Of a DNA stretch of 64,000 nt, positions 35,062 to 43,564 are shown piece after piece; the stretch's first letter is position 1, and every line of letters starts with the position of its first letter. The notes beneath the pieces were generated by a model that ran no database searches, was not told where the DNA came from, and saw nothing but the letters and a program-made list of their open reading frames with translations. A program made the position numbers and the translations under genes. The stretch comes from Fodinibacter sp963811825 (GTDB taxonomy: Bacteria; Actinomycetota; Actinomycetes; Actinomycetales; Dermatophilaceae): NCBI GenBank assembly GCA_963811825.1, contig CAWESS010000036.1:372001-436000 (forward strand), given 5' to 3'.

Positions 35062-36368
35062 GCGACCTCCTCCTCGTGTCTCACCGGTGTCCGCGGCGTC
35101 CTGGGCCCCGAGGTAGGCGACCACCGCCCGGCTCTCCGGTCGCAGCCAGCGGCGGGCAGCGGCCACCACCTGCTCGGCGGTGACCTCCTGGAGCCGGTCG
35201 AGGTGGGTGTTGACGACGTTCGGGTCGTCGTGGAGCAGCAGGTGGTGGCTGATCGCGTCGGCCCGCTCCTCCTGGCTGGCCAGGGCCGACAGCCACGACC
35301 GCTCCGACTGCGCCAGCGACGCCTCGAGCTCGACGGCGAGTGGGGCCGTTGCTCGAGGAAGGCCTCGAGCTCCTCGACGAAGGCGGCCTCCACGGCATCC
35401 GGGTCCTGCCCCGCTGCGACGTCGAGCACGACGAACCCGAGCGAGGCTCCGTCGACGAAGCCCCATGCCGTGGCGTGGGCGCCCAGGGCGATCTGGTCAC
35501 GCCGCACGAGCCGGCGGACCAGGCGTGAGGTCGAGAGCCCACCGATGCAGTCCATCGCCACGGCCGCGGCGAGGAACTCGTCGGTCTCGTCGACCGGGAG
35601 CCGGAAGGCGATGTGCAGCCGGTCGTTGGGCAGGCTCTCCCGGCGCTCGACGCGCACCGGCTCGGTCAGCGGCTCGAGCTGCGAGTGGTTGGGACGGCGC
35701 GGCTCGGCGCTCGGCGCCAGGGCGCCGAAGTGGCGCTCCACGAGCTCGAAACCCCGCTCGGGCGTGATGTCGCCGCACAACGTGAGCACCGTGTTGTCCG
35801 GCCCGTAGTGGGCGCGGAAGAAGGCGTGGACGTCGGCCAGGCTCGCGGCATCCAGGTCCTCCATCGAGCCGATGGTCGGGTGGTGGTAGGGGTGGCCCTG
35901 CGGGAAGACGGCCGCGTAGACGTCGATGAGCGCGTTGCCGTAGGGCTGGTTGTCGTAGCGCTGGCGCTTCTCCTCCTTGACCACGTCGCGCTGGTTGTCG
36001 AGGTTCTCCTGGGTCACGGCGTCCAGGAGGTGGCCGTGCCGGTCGGCCTCGAGCCACAGCGCGAGCTCGACCGCACCCGTGGGCACCGTCTCGAAGTAGT
36101 TCGTGCGGTCGAACCACGTCGTCGCGTTGAGCCGTCCGCCCTGCGCCATGAGGGCCTCGAAGTGCTCGCCGCTCGCGACGTTGCGCGACCCCTGGAACAT
36201 CAGGTGCTCGAACAGGTGGGCGAAGCCGGTGCGGCCGGGTGACTCGTGGCGCGAGCCGACACCCACCCAGAGGTTGACCGTGACGTTCGGGACGGTGTGG
36301 TCGGGGCTCACCACGACGCGCAGCCCGTTGGCGAGCGTCCGGCGGTGGATCGGGTAGTCCAGCGGCAT
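35058..36368 (-). CDS. M16 family zinc metallopeptidase, catalytic subunit (frameshift)
   Basis: From ATG 36368 (TAGGGT seven bases upstream, leaderless type) the protein has LANGLRVVVSPDHTVPN and the inverted zinc motif TGFAHLFEHLMFQGS (HxxEH), followed by WFDRTNYFETVP and the distal Glu in NQRDVVKEEKRQRYDN. Near 35345 the frame breaks after EAFLEQ; conserved sequence continues in the frame of the next gene (VELEASLAQSERSWLSALAS). The TGA at 35058 forms ATGA with the downstream start. That implies a second compensating shift near the end, or else a fused two-domain protein. Confidence 0.8.
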   Translation of the reverse strand: MPLDYPIHRRTLANGLRVVVSPDHTVPNVTVNLWVGVGSRHESPGRTGFAHLFEHLMFQGSRNVASGEHFEALMAQGGRLNATTWFDRTNYFETVPTGAVELALWLEADRHGHLLDAVTQENLDNQRDVVKEEKRQRYDNQPYGNALIDVYAAVFPQGHPYHHPTIGSMEDLDAASLADVHAFFRAHYGPDNTVLTLCGDITPERGFELVERHFGALAPSAEPRRPNHSQLEPLTEPVRVERRESLPNDRLHIAFRLPVDETDEFLAAAVAMDCIGGLSTSRLVRRLVRRDQIALGAHATAWGFVDGASLGFVVLDVAAGQDPDAVEAAFVEELEAFLEQRPHSPSSSRRRWRSRSGRGCRPWPARRSGPTRSATTCCSTTTRTSSTPTSTGSRRSPPSRWWPLPAAGCDRRAGRWSPTSGPRTPRTPVRHEEEVA

Positions 36369-36395
36369 GGCCGTCACCCTACGTGGCGACCCGTC

Positions 36396-37793
36396 TCAGG
36401 CAGAGGCGCGGTGCCGCTCCTCGAGCTCGGCGACCCCTGCGACATCGGCGTCGGCCGGGTTGCCCGGGATGGAGGGCTGCTCGGCATCCGGGAGGGCGTC
36501 CATCGCCCGCCGACCGAAGACCTGCTGCTCGGTGGCGACGCGCTCGGCGCGACCGCGCCCGAGGAAGCTGACGGTCCAGTGCAGCAGGGTCGTCACGCGG
36601 TGCTTGAAGCCGATGATGTAGACGAGGTGGATGGCCAGCCACAGCAGCCAGGCGATGAACCCGGAGAAGCGGAACCGGCCGATCGACGCCACGGCGCTGA
36701 ACCGCGAGATCGTGGCCATCGAGCCCTTGTCGAAGTACTCGAAGCGCGGCTCGGGCTCCTTGCCGTCGAGGCGCCGCGTGACCTGCTTCGCGGCGAAGCG
36801 CGAGCCCTGGATCGCGACCTGGGCCACGCCGGGAAGGTCGTCGAGGGCGATCATGTCGCCGACGACGAAGACCTCGGGGTGGCCGGGGAGGGTGAGGTCG
36901 GGGAGCACCTTGACCCGGCCGGCACGGTCGAGCTCGGCACCGGACTGCTCGGCCAGCTGCTGTCCGAGTGAGCTCGCCTGCACGCCGGCCGCCCACACCT
37001 TGGTGAGGGCCTCGATGCGGGTCGAGGACCCGTCGGGCTCGCGCACCGTGATGCCGGTCGCGTCGACGTCGGTGACCATCGCACCGAGCCGCACGTCCAC
37101 CCGCATGTCGGTGAGGCGGCGTCTGGCTGCACCACCGAGTCGCTCACCGAAGCTCGGCAGGACGGTGGGGGCCGCATCGAGCAGGATGATCCGCGCGTCG
37201 GTCGGGTCGATGCGGCGGAAGTCGTTCTTCAGCGTGCGGTGGGCGAGCTCGGCGATCTGCCCCGCCATCTCGACACCGGTGGGTCCGGCACCGACGACGA
37301 CGAAGGTCAGGGCGCGCTCGGCCTCGGCGGGAGTCTCGGCCAGCTCCGCCAGCTCGAACGCGCCGAAGATGCGGCCGCGCAGCTCGAGGGCGTCGTCGAT
37401 GGACTTCATGCCCGGGGCGTGGCGGGCGAAGCCGTCGTTGCCGAACCACGACTGACCGGCGCCGGCAGCGACGAGCAGGGTGTCGTAGGGGGTGACCTGC
37501 TCGCGCCCCAGGACCTCCGAGGTGACCGTGCGGGCTGCCAGGTCGATGTGGGTCACGGTGCCGAGCACGACCCGCGCGTTCTTCTGCCGGGCGAGCACCT
37601 CGCGGGTGCTCGGGGCGATCTCACCCTCGGAGAGGATGCCGGTCGCGACCTGGTAGAGCAGCGGCTGGAAGAGGTGGTGGGTGGTCTTGGCGATGAGGGT
37701 GATCTCGACGTCGTCCCGGCGCTTCAGCGCCTGGGTACCGAAGAGACCTCCGAAGCCGGAACCGATGACGACGACGCGGTGGGGGGTGCTCAC
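36396..37793 (-). CDS. ndh: Type II NADH dehydrogenase (NDH-2, FAD-dependent)
   Basis: NDH-2 transfers electrons from NADH to menaquinone at the inner membrane face without pumping protons. The 465-aa protein starts (GTG 37793) with HRVVVIGSGFGGLFG (FAD dinucleotide motif). It has LVAAGAGQSWFGNDGF, the NADH motif TFVVVGAGPTGVEMAGQIAEL, and VFVVGDMIALDDLPGVAQVA. A C-terminal hydrophobic stretch SGFIAWLLWLAIHLVYIIGF anchors it. The open frame continues through the tRNA upstream, which rules out earlier starts. Confidence 0.94.
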   Translation of the reverse strand: MSTPHRVVVIGSGFGGLFGTQALKRRDDVEITLIAKTTHHLFQPLLYQVATGILSEGEIAPSTREVLARQKNARVVLGTVTHIDLAARTVTSEVLGREQVTPYDTLLVAAGAGQSWFGNDGFARHAPGMKSIDDALELRGRIFGAFELAELAETPAEAERALTFVVVGAGPTGVEMAGQIAELAHRTLKNDFRRIDPTDARIILLDAAPTVLPSFGERLGGAARRRLTDMRVDVRLGAMVTDVDATGITVREPDGSSTRIEALTKVWAAGVQASSLGQQLAEQSGAELDRAGRVKVLPDLTLPGHPEVFVVGDMIALDDLPGVAQVAIQGSRFAAKQVTRRLDGKEPEPRFEYFDKGSMATISRFSAVASIGRFRFSGFIAWLLWLAIHLVYIIGFKHRVTTLLHWTVSFLGRGRAERVATEQQVFGRRAMDALPDAEQPSIPGNPADADVAGVAELEERHRASA

Positions 37794-37881
37794 GTCCGGT
37801 CCAACACGGCATCCGTGTGCGGTATGCCGTGTCGACGGCAACGTGGTCGAGGTCACCTTCGCGGGCCCCGGTGGACGCGAG

Positions 37882-37912
37882 AAGGCCCGGATCACCGTGT
37901 GATCCGGGCCTT
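37882..37912. terminator. Terminator of initiator tRNA gene
   Basis: A 14-bp perfect stem (37882-37895 with 37899-37912) has a 3-nt loop and lies 10 bp downstream of the tRNA 3' end on the minus strand. Its ends are AA/TT. Confidence 0.75.
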
Positions 37913-37921
37913 GTCGACATC

Positions 37922-37998
37922 TGGTAGCGGGGGCAGGATTTGAACCTGCGACCTCCGGGTTATGAGCCCGGCGAGCTACCGAGCTGCTCCACCCCGCG
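37922..37998 (-). tRNA. Initiator tRNA-fMet (CAT anticodon)
   Basis: The 77-nt minus-strand RNA folds as a full cloverleaf, with acceptor CGCGGGG and CCCCGCT plus A73 and an encoded CCA. The anticodon CAT (37964-37962) sits in a stem closed by three G:C pairs (CGGGCTCATAACCCG), and the 1-72 pair is a mismatch (C.T in DNA terms). T-loop GTTCAAATC is standard. Those two traits mark an initiator rather than elongator tRNA-Met. Confidence 0.95.
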
Positions 37999-38056
37999 TC
38001 GGGTGCACACCGTGAGAAACCAGCGTGCTCGGTAGTCCCAACCGTACGTGACGAGT

Positions 38057-38161
38057 GCGCGGCGCACCAAATCGGTGGGGCTGCCATCGAGAGTGCAGAA
38101 CACGCCGATCGCACGTTGCTGCGATCGGCGTGTTGTGCACTCTCGTTGGGGTGCGCCGCGC
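38057..38161. repeat. Nested inverted repeat, about 105 bp, after UPF0182 gene
   Basis: The inner arms 38088-38113 and 38120-38145 (26 nt each, one mismatch, 6-nt loop) are flanked by outer arms 38057-38068 and 38150-38161 (12 bp, perfect). The UPF0182 stop is 9 bp away on the minus strand, so it can act as terminator, but it is far longer than the other terminators here. Confidence 0.7.
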
Positions 38162-38169
38162 CGACGTGG

Positions 38170-41100
38170 TCAGCTGGTGGGTGACGGCGACGGGCTCGGT
38201 GTGGCCGGTGCCGCGTCGGGGTCGAGCTGCGGCGCGAGCACCGCCGCCCGCTTGATCGCCGCGTCGAGCCGCTTCTGCGCCTGGTCGTAGGCGGTGAAGT
38301 TACCGGTCTTCAGCGCCTCCTGGCCGGCCGCGTAGGCCGCCTGCATCTCCGTCAGGGCAGCGGCGAGCTGGGTGGCCGCAGAGCCCGTGGGCTCCGCCGG
38401 CTCCCCGGTTCCGGGCTCGGTCGGTTGACCCGGATCGGTTGGCGCCTCGCTGCCGTCACCCTGGCCGAACAGCCCGCTCACGGCCTGCTCGAGGGTGTCG
38501 CCCCAGGCCACCGTCGTGCCGTAGACGGCCACGGTGATCTTGTTCTGCGGGAAGGACCCGGAGCCGGCCGCCGCCTGGACGTAGATCGGCTGGACGTAGA
38601 ACATCCGGCCCTCGAGCGGGAAGGTCAGCAGGTTCCCGAACGTCAGCGTCTTGCCGCCACCGGAGTTGTTGGTGATGTACTGCGCCAGCGACAGCTGCTC
38701 GGCGGCGTTCTGCGAGCGCACCGGAGAGTTCTGGATCTGGTTGAGCACCTGACCCGGTCCGGCGGGCGTCGCCGAGCCGTACTCGAGCAGACGGAGCGAC
38801 CCGTAGTCCTCGGCGGGCTTGCCCGCCTCCGACCCGGCATCCGCGTCGACGGCGAGCAGGCCACGAAGGATCTCTCGGCCCGCCTCGTTGTTGCTCGCGG
38901 GCACGAACGGCGTCGTGATCGAGAAGGCCGCCTCGTCCTCCCCCGGCATCGCGATCGACTGGAAGACCACGGGCTGGTCCTGCGAGACCTGCGACGGGTC
39001 GCGGGGCACGCGCCACTTGTCCGAGTTGGAGTAGAACTCGTCGGGGTTGGTCACGTGGTACTCGTTGAGCAGCTCGCGCTGCACCTTCACGAGGTCCTGG
39101 GGGTAGCGGATGTGGGCCATGAGGTCGCCGGAGATCTCCGAGATCGGCCGCACCGACCCCGGGAACGCCTTGCTCCACGCCTTGAGCATGGGGTCCTTGG
39201 TGTCCCAGCCGTAGAGCTTGACGCTGCCGTCGTGGGCGTCCACGGTCGCCTTGACGGCGTTGCGGACGTAGTTGACCTGGCCCGCCCCGACGGTGACGAC
39301 CGTCGAGCGCTGCGTCACGGCATCCGAGGTCGCGTCCGCCAGCTCGATGAGGCGGCTGTTGGGGTAGCTCGCCGAGGTCGTGAAGCCGTCGACGATCCAC
39401 TGCACGCGACCCTCGACGACCGCCGGGTAGACGTTGCCGTCGAGCCGCAGCCACGGAGCCACGCGCTCGACGCGCTCGGTGGGCGTGCGGTAGTCCAGGA
39501 TCCGCGAGGACTCGTTCACGGCATCCGAGAGCAGGAAGTTCGCCTCGCGGTACTTGACCGCGTAGGCGGCCCGGCGCAGCAGCGAGCCGATCTCGACACC
39601 GCCCTCGCCGGAGTAGGTGTTGTTGACCGCGACGTCTCCGTCGCCCCCTGCGGGGAAGTCGAACTCGCGCGGCGAGTCGCCCTCGGGGGCGCCGACGACC
39701 GAGTAGCTCGGCGAGAGCTCGCCGAAGTAGATGCGGGGCTCGTAGTCGCCGAGCGAGGTGCGCCCGCCACCCTCGAAGAAGACGGGGTCACCCTCGGTGG
39801 TGCGCTGGTTGCCGTACGCGGCGTAGAAGCCGTAGCCGTGCGTGTAGACGGTGTGGTCGTTGAGCCAGTTGCGCTGGTTGTCGGGCAACCCGTCGAGGTT
39901 GATCTCGCGCACCGCGACGACGGCGTCGCGGGTCTGCTCGTCGATCGTGTAGCGGTCGACGTCCAGGGTGTCGGGGAACGCGTAGTAGTCGCGCTGGCCC
40001 TCGAGCTGGCGGAACGTGGGAGCCACGACGTTGGGGTCGATGACGCGCACGCCCGGGATGTCGTTGGCCGCCGCGCGCAGCACGTCCTTGTCCTCGGCCG
40101 TCGCCGGTGCCGGGTTCTGGATGCGTTTGACCCGGTCCAGCCCGAACGCCGTGCGGGTGGCCGTGATGTTGCGTTCCAGGTAGGGCGCCTCGAGGGACTT
40201 CTCCGAGGGCTTGACCCGCAGGCTCTGGATGAGGGCGGGGTAGGCGCCACCGGCGACGACCGCCGTCACGACGAGCAGGGCCACACCGGTGAGTGGCAGC
40301 CGCCAGCTGCGGCTCCAGATCGCGGCGAGGAAGAACCCGGCGCACATCAGCGCGGCGACGGCGAGGATCGCCTTGGTCGGCAGCACCGCCTTGTCGTCGG
40401 TGTACGTGATGCCCGTGAGCAACGTGCCCTTCTGGGTCGCGAGCGTGTAGCGGTCGAGCCAGTACGACGCCGCGCGGGTCAGGGCGATGAGTGCACCGAG
40501 GATGCCGAGGTGCACGTAGGCGGCGCGGGTGGTCGGCCCGCGGCCGGGCAGCTGCAGACCCCCGTAGACGTAGTGGGTGAACGCCCCCGCCACGAAGGCG
40601 AGCACGAGGACCACCGTGGCGAAGCTCACGACGAAGCGCAGCCACGGCAGGGTGAAGACGAAGAAGCCGACGTCCATGCCGAACTGCGGGTCCACGAGGC
40701 CGAAGGGCTCGCGGTTGGCCCACAACAGGAACGTGCGCCAGGCGCCCATCGCTCCGGAGCCGGCCAGCAGGCCGAGGACGATCGGGATCGTCCACACGGC
40801 CAGGCGGCGCAGCGGCTCGATGGCCTGCCGGTACTGCTCGAGCACCTGCTGGGCCTGGGTCATCGGGATGTAGAGCGGACGGGTGCGGTAGGCCGCGACG
40901 AGGCTGACGGCCACGGCCGTGCCGGTCAGCAGCCCCGCGACGACGAACAGGCCGGCCTTGGCCACGATCTCCTTGACGAACACCCCGCGGAAGCCGACCG
41001 AGTCGTACCACCAGATGTCCGTGAGGACGTCGGCGACGATGCCACCGATGACGACCAGCCCCACCAGCACCGCGAGGGTGGGGCCGAGGGGACCGCGCTT

Positions 41101-41220
41101 CCTGCGTGTGGCAGTGCCAGCGGGCCGTCCGGCGCCGCCTTCGTCACCCGGGACACCCTGCGGGGGCGGCGAACCATCTCCAGGACCCGTAGGCCCGTCG
41201 AACCACTCCGAGCGACTCAC
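38170..41220 (-). CDS. UPF0182 family large membrane protein
   Basis: The 1016-aa protein has a Gly/Pro-rich cytoplasmic N-terminus, seven membrane helices in residues about 48-350, then a large (about 600 aa) extracytoplasmic part. Family text includes DIWWYDSVGFRGVFVKEI, FFVFTLPWLRFVVSF, YLERNITATRTAFGLDRV and PQDLVKVQRELLNEYHV. The C-terminus has an Asp/Pro/Glu-rich linker and a short helix with TGNFTAYDQAQKRLD. Function is unknown across actinobacteria. GTG 41220 follows AGGGAGAG. Confidence 0.93.
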   Translation of the reverse strand: MSRSEWFDGPTGPGDGSPPPQGVPGDEGGAGRPAGTATRRKRGPLGPTLAVLVGLVVIGGIVADVLTDIWWYDSVGFRGVFVKEIVAKAGLFVVAGLLTGTAVAVSLVAAYRTRPLYIPMTQAQQVLEQYRQAIEPLRRLAVWTIPIVLGLLAGSGAMGAWRTFLLWANREPFGLVDPQFGMDVGFFVFTLPWLRFVVSFATVVLVLAFVAGAFTHYVYGGLQLPGRGPTTRAAYVHLGILGALIALTRAASYWLDRYTLATQKGTLLTGITYTDDKAVLPTKAILAVAALMCAGFFLAAIWSRSWRLPLTGVALLVVTAVVAGGAYPALIQSLRVKPSEKSLEAPYLERNITATRTAFGLDRVKRIQNPAPATAEDKDVLRAAANDIPGVRVIDPNVVAPTFRQLEGQRDYYAFPDTLDVDRYTIDEQTRDAVVAVREINLDGLPDNQRNWLNDHTVYTHGYGFYAAYGNQRTTEGDPVFFEGGGRTSLGDYEPRIYFGELSPSYSVVGAPEGDSPREFDFPAGGDGDVAVNNTYSGEGGVEIGSLLRRAAYAVKYREANFLLSDAVNESSRILDYRTPTERVERVAPWLRLDGNVYPAVVEGRVQWIVDGFTTSASYPNSRLIELADATSDAVTQRSTVVTVGAGQVNYVRNAVKATVDAHDGSVKLYGWDTKDPMLKAWSKAFPGSVRPISEISGDLMAHIRYPQDLVKVQRELLNEYHVTNPDEFYSNSDKWRVPRDPSQVSQDQPVVFQSIAMPGEDEAAFSITTPFVPASNNEAGREILRGLLAVDADAGSEAGKPAEDYGSLRLLEYGSATPAGPGQVLNQIQNSPVRSQNAAEQLSLAQYITNNSGGGKTLTFGNLLTFPLEGRMFYVQPIYVQAAAGSGSFPQNKITVAVYGTTVAWGDTLEQAVSGLFGQGDGSEAPTDPGQPTEPGTGEPAEPTGSAATQLAAALTEMQAAYAAGQEALKTGNFTAYDQAQKRLDAAIKRAAVLAPQLDPDAAPATPSPSPSPTS

Positions 41221-41319
41221 TGCTCTCCCTTGTCCTCATCTCGCGGGGGTGCCCCACGCCGACGCTGGACCGACAACGTACCCCGGCACTCTGGAGGTTC
41301 CATCGGGCACCATGGTCCG

Positions 41320-41877
41320 GTGACCCCGCCGACCGAGCCCGACACCGCCGCCCCCCAGCCCGTGACCGATCCCCTGACCCTGGCCGCGCTCGACACCGAG
41401 CGACACGTCGCTCGGGCCGGCTGGGACCAGCCCGTGCGACTGTTCGCCCTCGTCCCGACCGCAGACCTGCTCGCCCACGAGCCCCAGCTGGCGCAGGGGC
41501 TCGCCTCCCACGATGCCGTCACCGGCGCCCTGAGCGCCGTCGAGCAGGAGGACCTGCCCACCGGGCCCGGGCTCGAGGACCTCCTCGCCCAGATCGCCTG
41601 GCCCGACCAGGTGACCGGGTGTGCGCTGGCCGTGGAGCGGATCGTCGTGCCCCCGGAGGCCGAGCGCGACCTGCCCGACGACGATGCGGCCGCCCTGCAG
41701 GCCGTCGCAGACCACCCCGGCCGTGCCGACGTGCGGCTGCTCGTCGCCGTGACCCGTGACGGGTCGGCCCGGTGCCTCCTCCGGCAGCGGGCCCACGACG
41801 CCGACGACCGGGTCGCCCTGGGCGAGGACATCGCCCCCGGGCTGGTCCACGCCCTGCGCGCGACCCTCACCCCGTAG
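41320..41877 (+). CDS. PPA1309 family protein
   Basis: This 185-aa soluble protein from GTG 41320 contains LAALDTERHVARAGWDQPVR, LFALVPTADLLAHEP, AIAWPDQ-like LAQIAWPDQVTGCALAVER, VPPEAERDLPDDDAAALQA and VRLLVAVTRDGSARCLLR. I recognise it as the PPA1309/Rv3195-neighbourhood family of unknown function, conserved between UPF0182 and the YlbL protease in actinobacteria. No membrane segment or catalytic motif is visible. The N-terminal 25 residues are Pro/Thr-rich and probably disordered. Confidence 0.8.
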   Translation: MTPPTEPDTAAPQPVTDPLTLAALDTERHVARAGWDQPVRLFALVPTADLLAHEPQLAQGLASHDAVTGALSAVEQEDLPTGPGLEDLLAQIAWPDQVTGCALAVERIVVPPEAERDLPDDDAAALQAVADHPGRADVRLLVAVTRDGSARCLLRQRAHDADDRVALGEDIAPGLVHALRATLTP

Positions 41878-41900
41878 TCGGGACGTCAGCCCCAGGGGCC

Positions 41901-43034
41901 TCAGCCGCAGGTGGGCAGGCCCGACAGGTCACCCGCCGCGATGCCGTTGACCGCGGCGAGACCGTCGTCGAAGGTTGCGACCCGGAGGACCTCCAGCCCG
42001 TCGGGCACGTGGCCCTCGACCTCGGCACAGTTGTCCGCGGGGGCCAGGAAGTAGTCGGCGCCCGCACGCTGGGCGCCCACGAGCTTCTGCCGGATGCCGC
42101 CGATGGGCCCGACGGTGCCGTCGTCCTCCATCGTCCCGGTGCCGGCGATGTTCTCGCCACCGGTCAGCTCTCCCGGCGTCAGCACGTCGTAGATCGCCAG
42201 GCTGAACATCAGGCCGGCGGAGGGTCCGCCCACGCGTCCGGTGTTGAGGGTGACCTCGACCGGCAGGTCGTAGTCGGCCCGCAGGCCCACCCCGATGACC
42301 GTCCTCCCGTCGGACTCCGCGGTCTTCGCCGTGACCGTGCGTTCGGCACCGTCGCGCACCACGACGACCGGGAAGGTGTCGCCCGGTTCGTGACGCTGAA
42401 CCGCAGCGCGCACGGCATCCGCCGAGGTCGCGGGGTCGCCGTCGACCGTGACGAGGACGTCACCCGTCTCGAACACCCCTTGGGACGGACCGTCCTCGAG
42501 CACGCCGCCGATGACGACGGTCTCGTCGACCTCGCGGCCGAGCGCACGGAGCGCCGTCGCGGTGGCGACGCTCTGCGACCCCGCCATCTCGGCGGCGCCC
42601 TCCTCCTCGACCTGCTCCTGGCTGGCCTCGGGGGGGAAGACCTGCTCGACGGGGAGCACCTCGTCGGCGTCGGAGAGCCGCGCGCCGATGAGGTCGTAGA
42701 CCGTGACCTTGACCCCCGGCCCGCCCGTGACGCTCACCGTGGTGAAGTCGAGGGAGCCGCTCGTGGGGTAGGTCGACGCCCCCTCGACGGTGAGCAGCGG
42801 CTCGCCGTCGCTCTCGCCGAGGATGTTGGTCGCGGGGCCCGGTGACATCACGACGTAGGGCAGCCCGACGAAGGTCAGCGCCGCTGCGACGACGATGGCC
42901 AGGAAGGTGGCGGTGAGCAGCGCGGCAGAGACCATCCCCGGCCGCAGCCCACCCCGGCCCGGACGCTCGTTTCCGCGCACGCGGGCATCACCGGACCCGG
43001 GGCCGACGACCAGGTCGTGGTCCGACTGCGTCAC
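41901..43034 (-). CDS. YlbL-type PDZ domain-containing Lon-like (S16) membrane protease
   Basis: The 377-aa protein has one N-terminal helix (GMVSAALLTATFLAIVVAAA), a PDZ domain (about residues 160-240: GVLEDGPSQGVFETGDVLVT) and a Lon-type proteolytic domain. The catalytic Ser is in TGRVGGPSAGLMFSLAIYD and the Lys in GGIRQKLVGAQRAG. It lies outside the membrane. Relatives (B. subtilis YlbL, M. tuberculosis Rv3194c) are envelope proteases. GTG 43034 overlaps the moaE stop (GTGA). Confidence 0.92.
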   Translation of the reverse strand: MTQSDHDLVVGPGSGDARVRGNERPGRGGLRPGMVSAALLTATFLAIVVAAALTFVGLPYVVMSPGPATNILGESDGEPLLTVEGASTYPTSGSLDFTTVSVTGGPGVKVTVYDLIGARLSDADEVLPVEQVFPPEASQEQVEEEGAAEMAGSQSVATATALRALGREVDETVVIGGVLEDGPSQGVFETGDVLVTVDGDPATSADAVRAAVQRHEPGDTFPVVVVRDGAERTVTAKTAESDGRTVIGVGLRADYDLPVEVTLNTGRVGGPSAGLMFSLAIYDVLTPGELTGGENIAGTGTMEDDGTVGPIGGIRQKLVGAQRAGADYFLAPADNCAEVEGHVPDGLEVLRVATFDDGLAAVNGIAAGDLSGLPTCG

Positions 43035-43465
43035 GGCAGGCCCACCCACTCGGTGGAGCCGTCGCGCAGGCTCTGGTGCTTCCAGATGGGTGTCTCGGAC
43101 TTCAGCGTGTCGATGAGGTCGCGGCACGCGTCGAAGGCCTGTCCACGGTGGGGGGCTGCCGCAGCGACGACGACGGCGAGGTCGCCGACCTGCAGGGCGC
43201 CGGTGCGGTGCACCGCGGCCACGCGGCGGGACTGCGAGCGGCCGGCGACGTCCGCGCAGACCCGCGCCATGGTCTCGAGGGCGCTGGGATGCGCCTCGTA
43301 GTCGAGGGCCGTCACGGACTCGCCGTGGTCGTGGTCGCGCACGACGCCGACGAAGAGGGCGACACCGCCACAGCTCGGATGGCGCACGGCATCGAGCACC
43401 TCGTCGACGGACAAGGGCTGGTCGCGCAGCGCGACGAGGGCGACCGTGTCGTGGTCGGTCGTCAT
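43031..43465 (-). CDS. moaE: Molybdopterin synthase catalytic subunit MoaE
   Basis: MoaE, with MoaD thiocarboxylate, inserts sulfur into precursor Z to form molybdopterin. The 144-aa protein has GGVALFVGVVRDHDHGESVT, ALDYEAHPSALETM, AAVHRTGALQVGDLAVVV and the catalytic Lys region LKSETPIWKHQ. GAGGAG precedes the ATG. moaD and the rest of the cluster are not here, but moeB-like sulfur activation is encoded at 63 kb. The pairing with the protease gene seems positional rather than functional. Confidence 0.93.
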   Translation of the reverse strand: MTTDHDTVALVALRDQPLSVDEVLDAVRHPSCGGVALFVGVVRDHDHGESVTALDYEAHPSALETMARVCADVAGRSQSRRVAAVHRTGALQVGDLAVVVAAAAPHRGQAFDACRDLIDTLKSETPIWKHQSLRDGSTEWVGLP

Positions 43466-43564
43466 GGAGCTCCTCGGCGGACGGTTCGGCGGGAACCATC
43501 TGCGCCTGATCGTGGTTGGCTTGTGTCGAGACGACATCCTCTCACCGATCGCCAGGAGCCCCGC

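Noticed and set aside
37794..38114. N-terminal extension of NADH dehydrogenase
   Set aside because: The open frame runs through a complete initiator tRNA gene and its terminator, so the real start is GTG 37794-37792.
38425..41319. Long plus-strand frame opposite the UPF0182 gene
   Set aside because: It is the antisense shadow of a clearly conserved membrane protein; only its last part, from GTG 41320, is a real gene (PPA1309 family).
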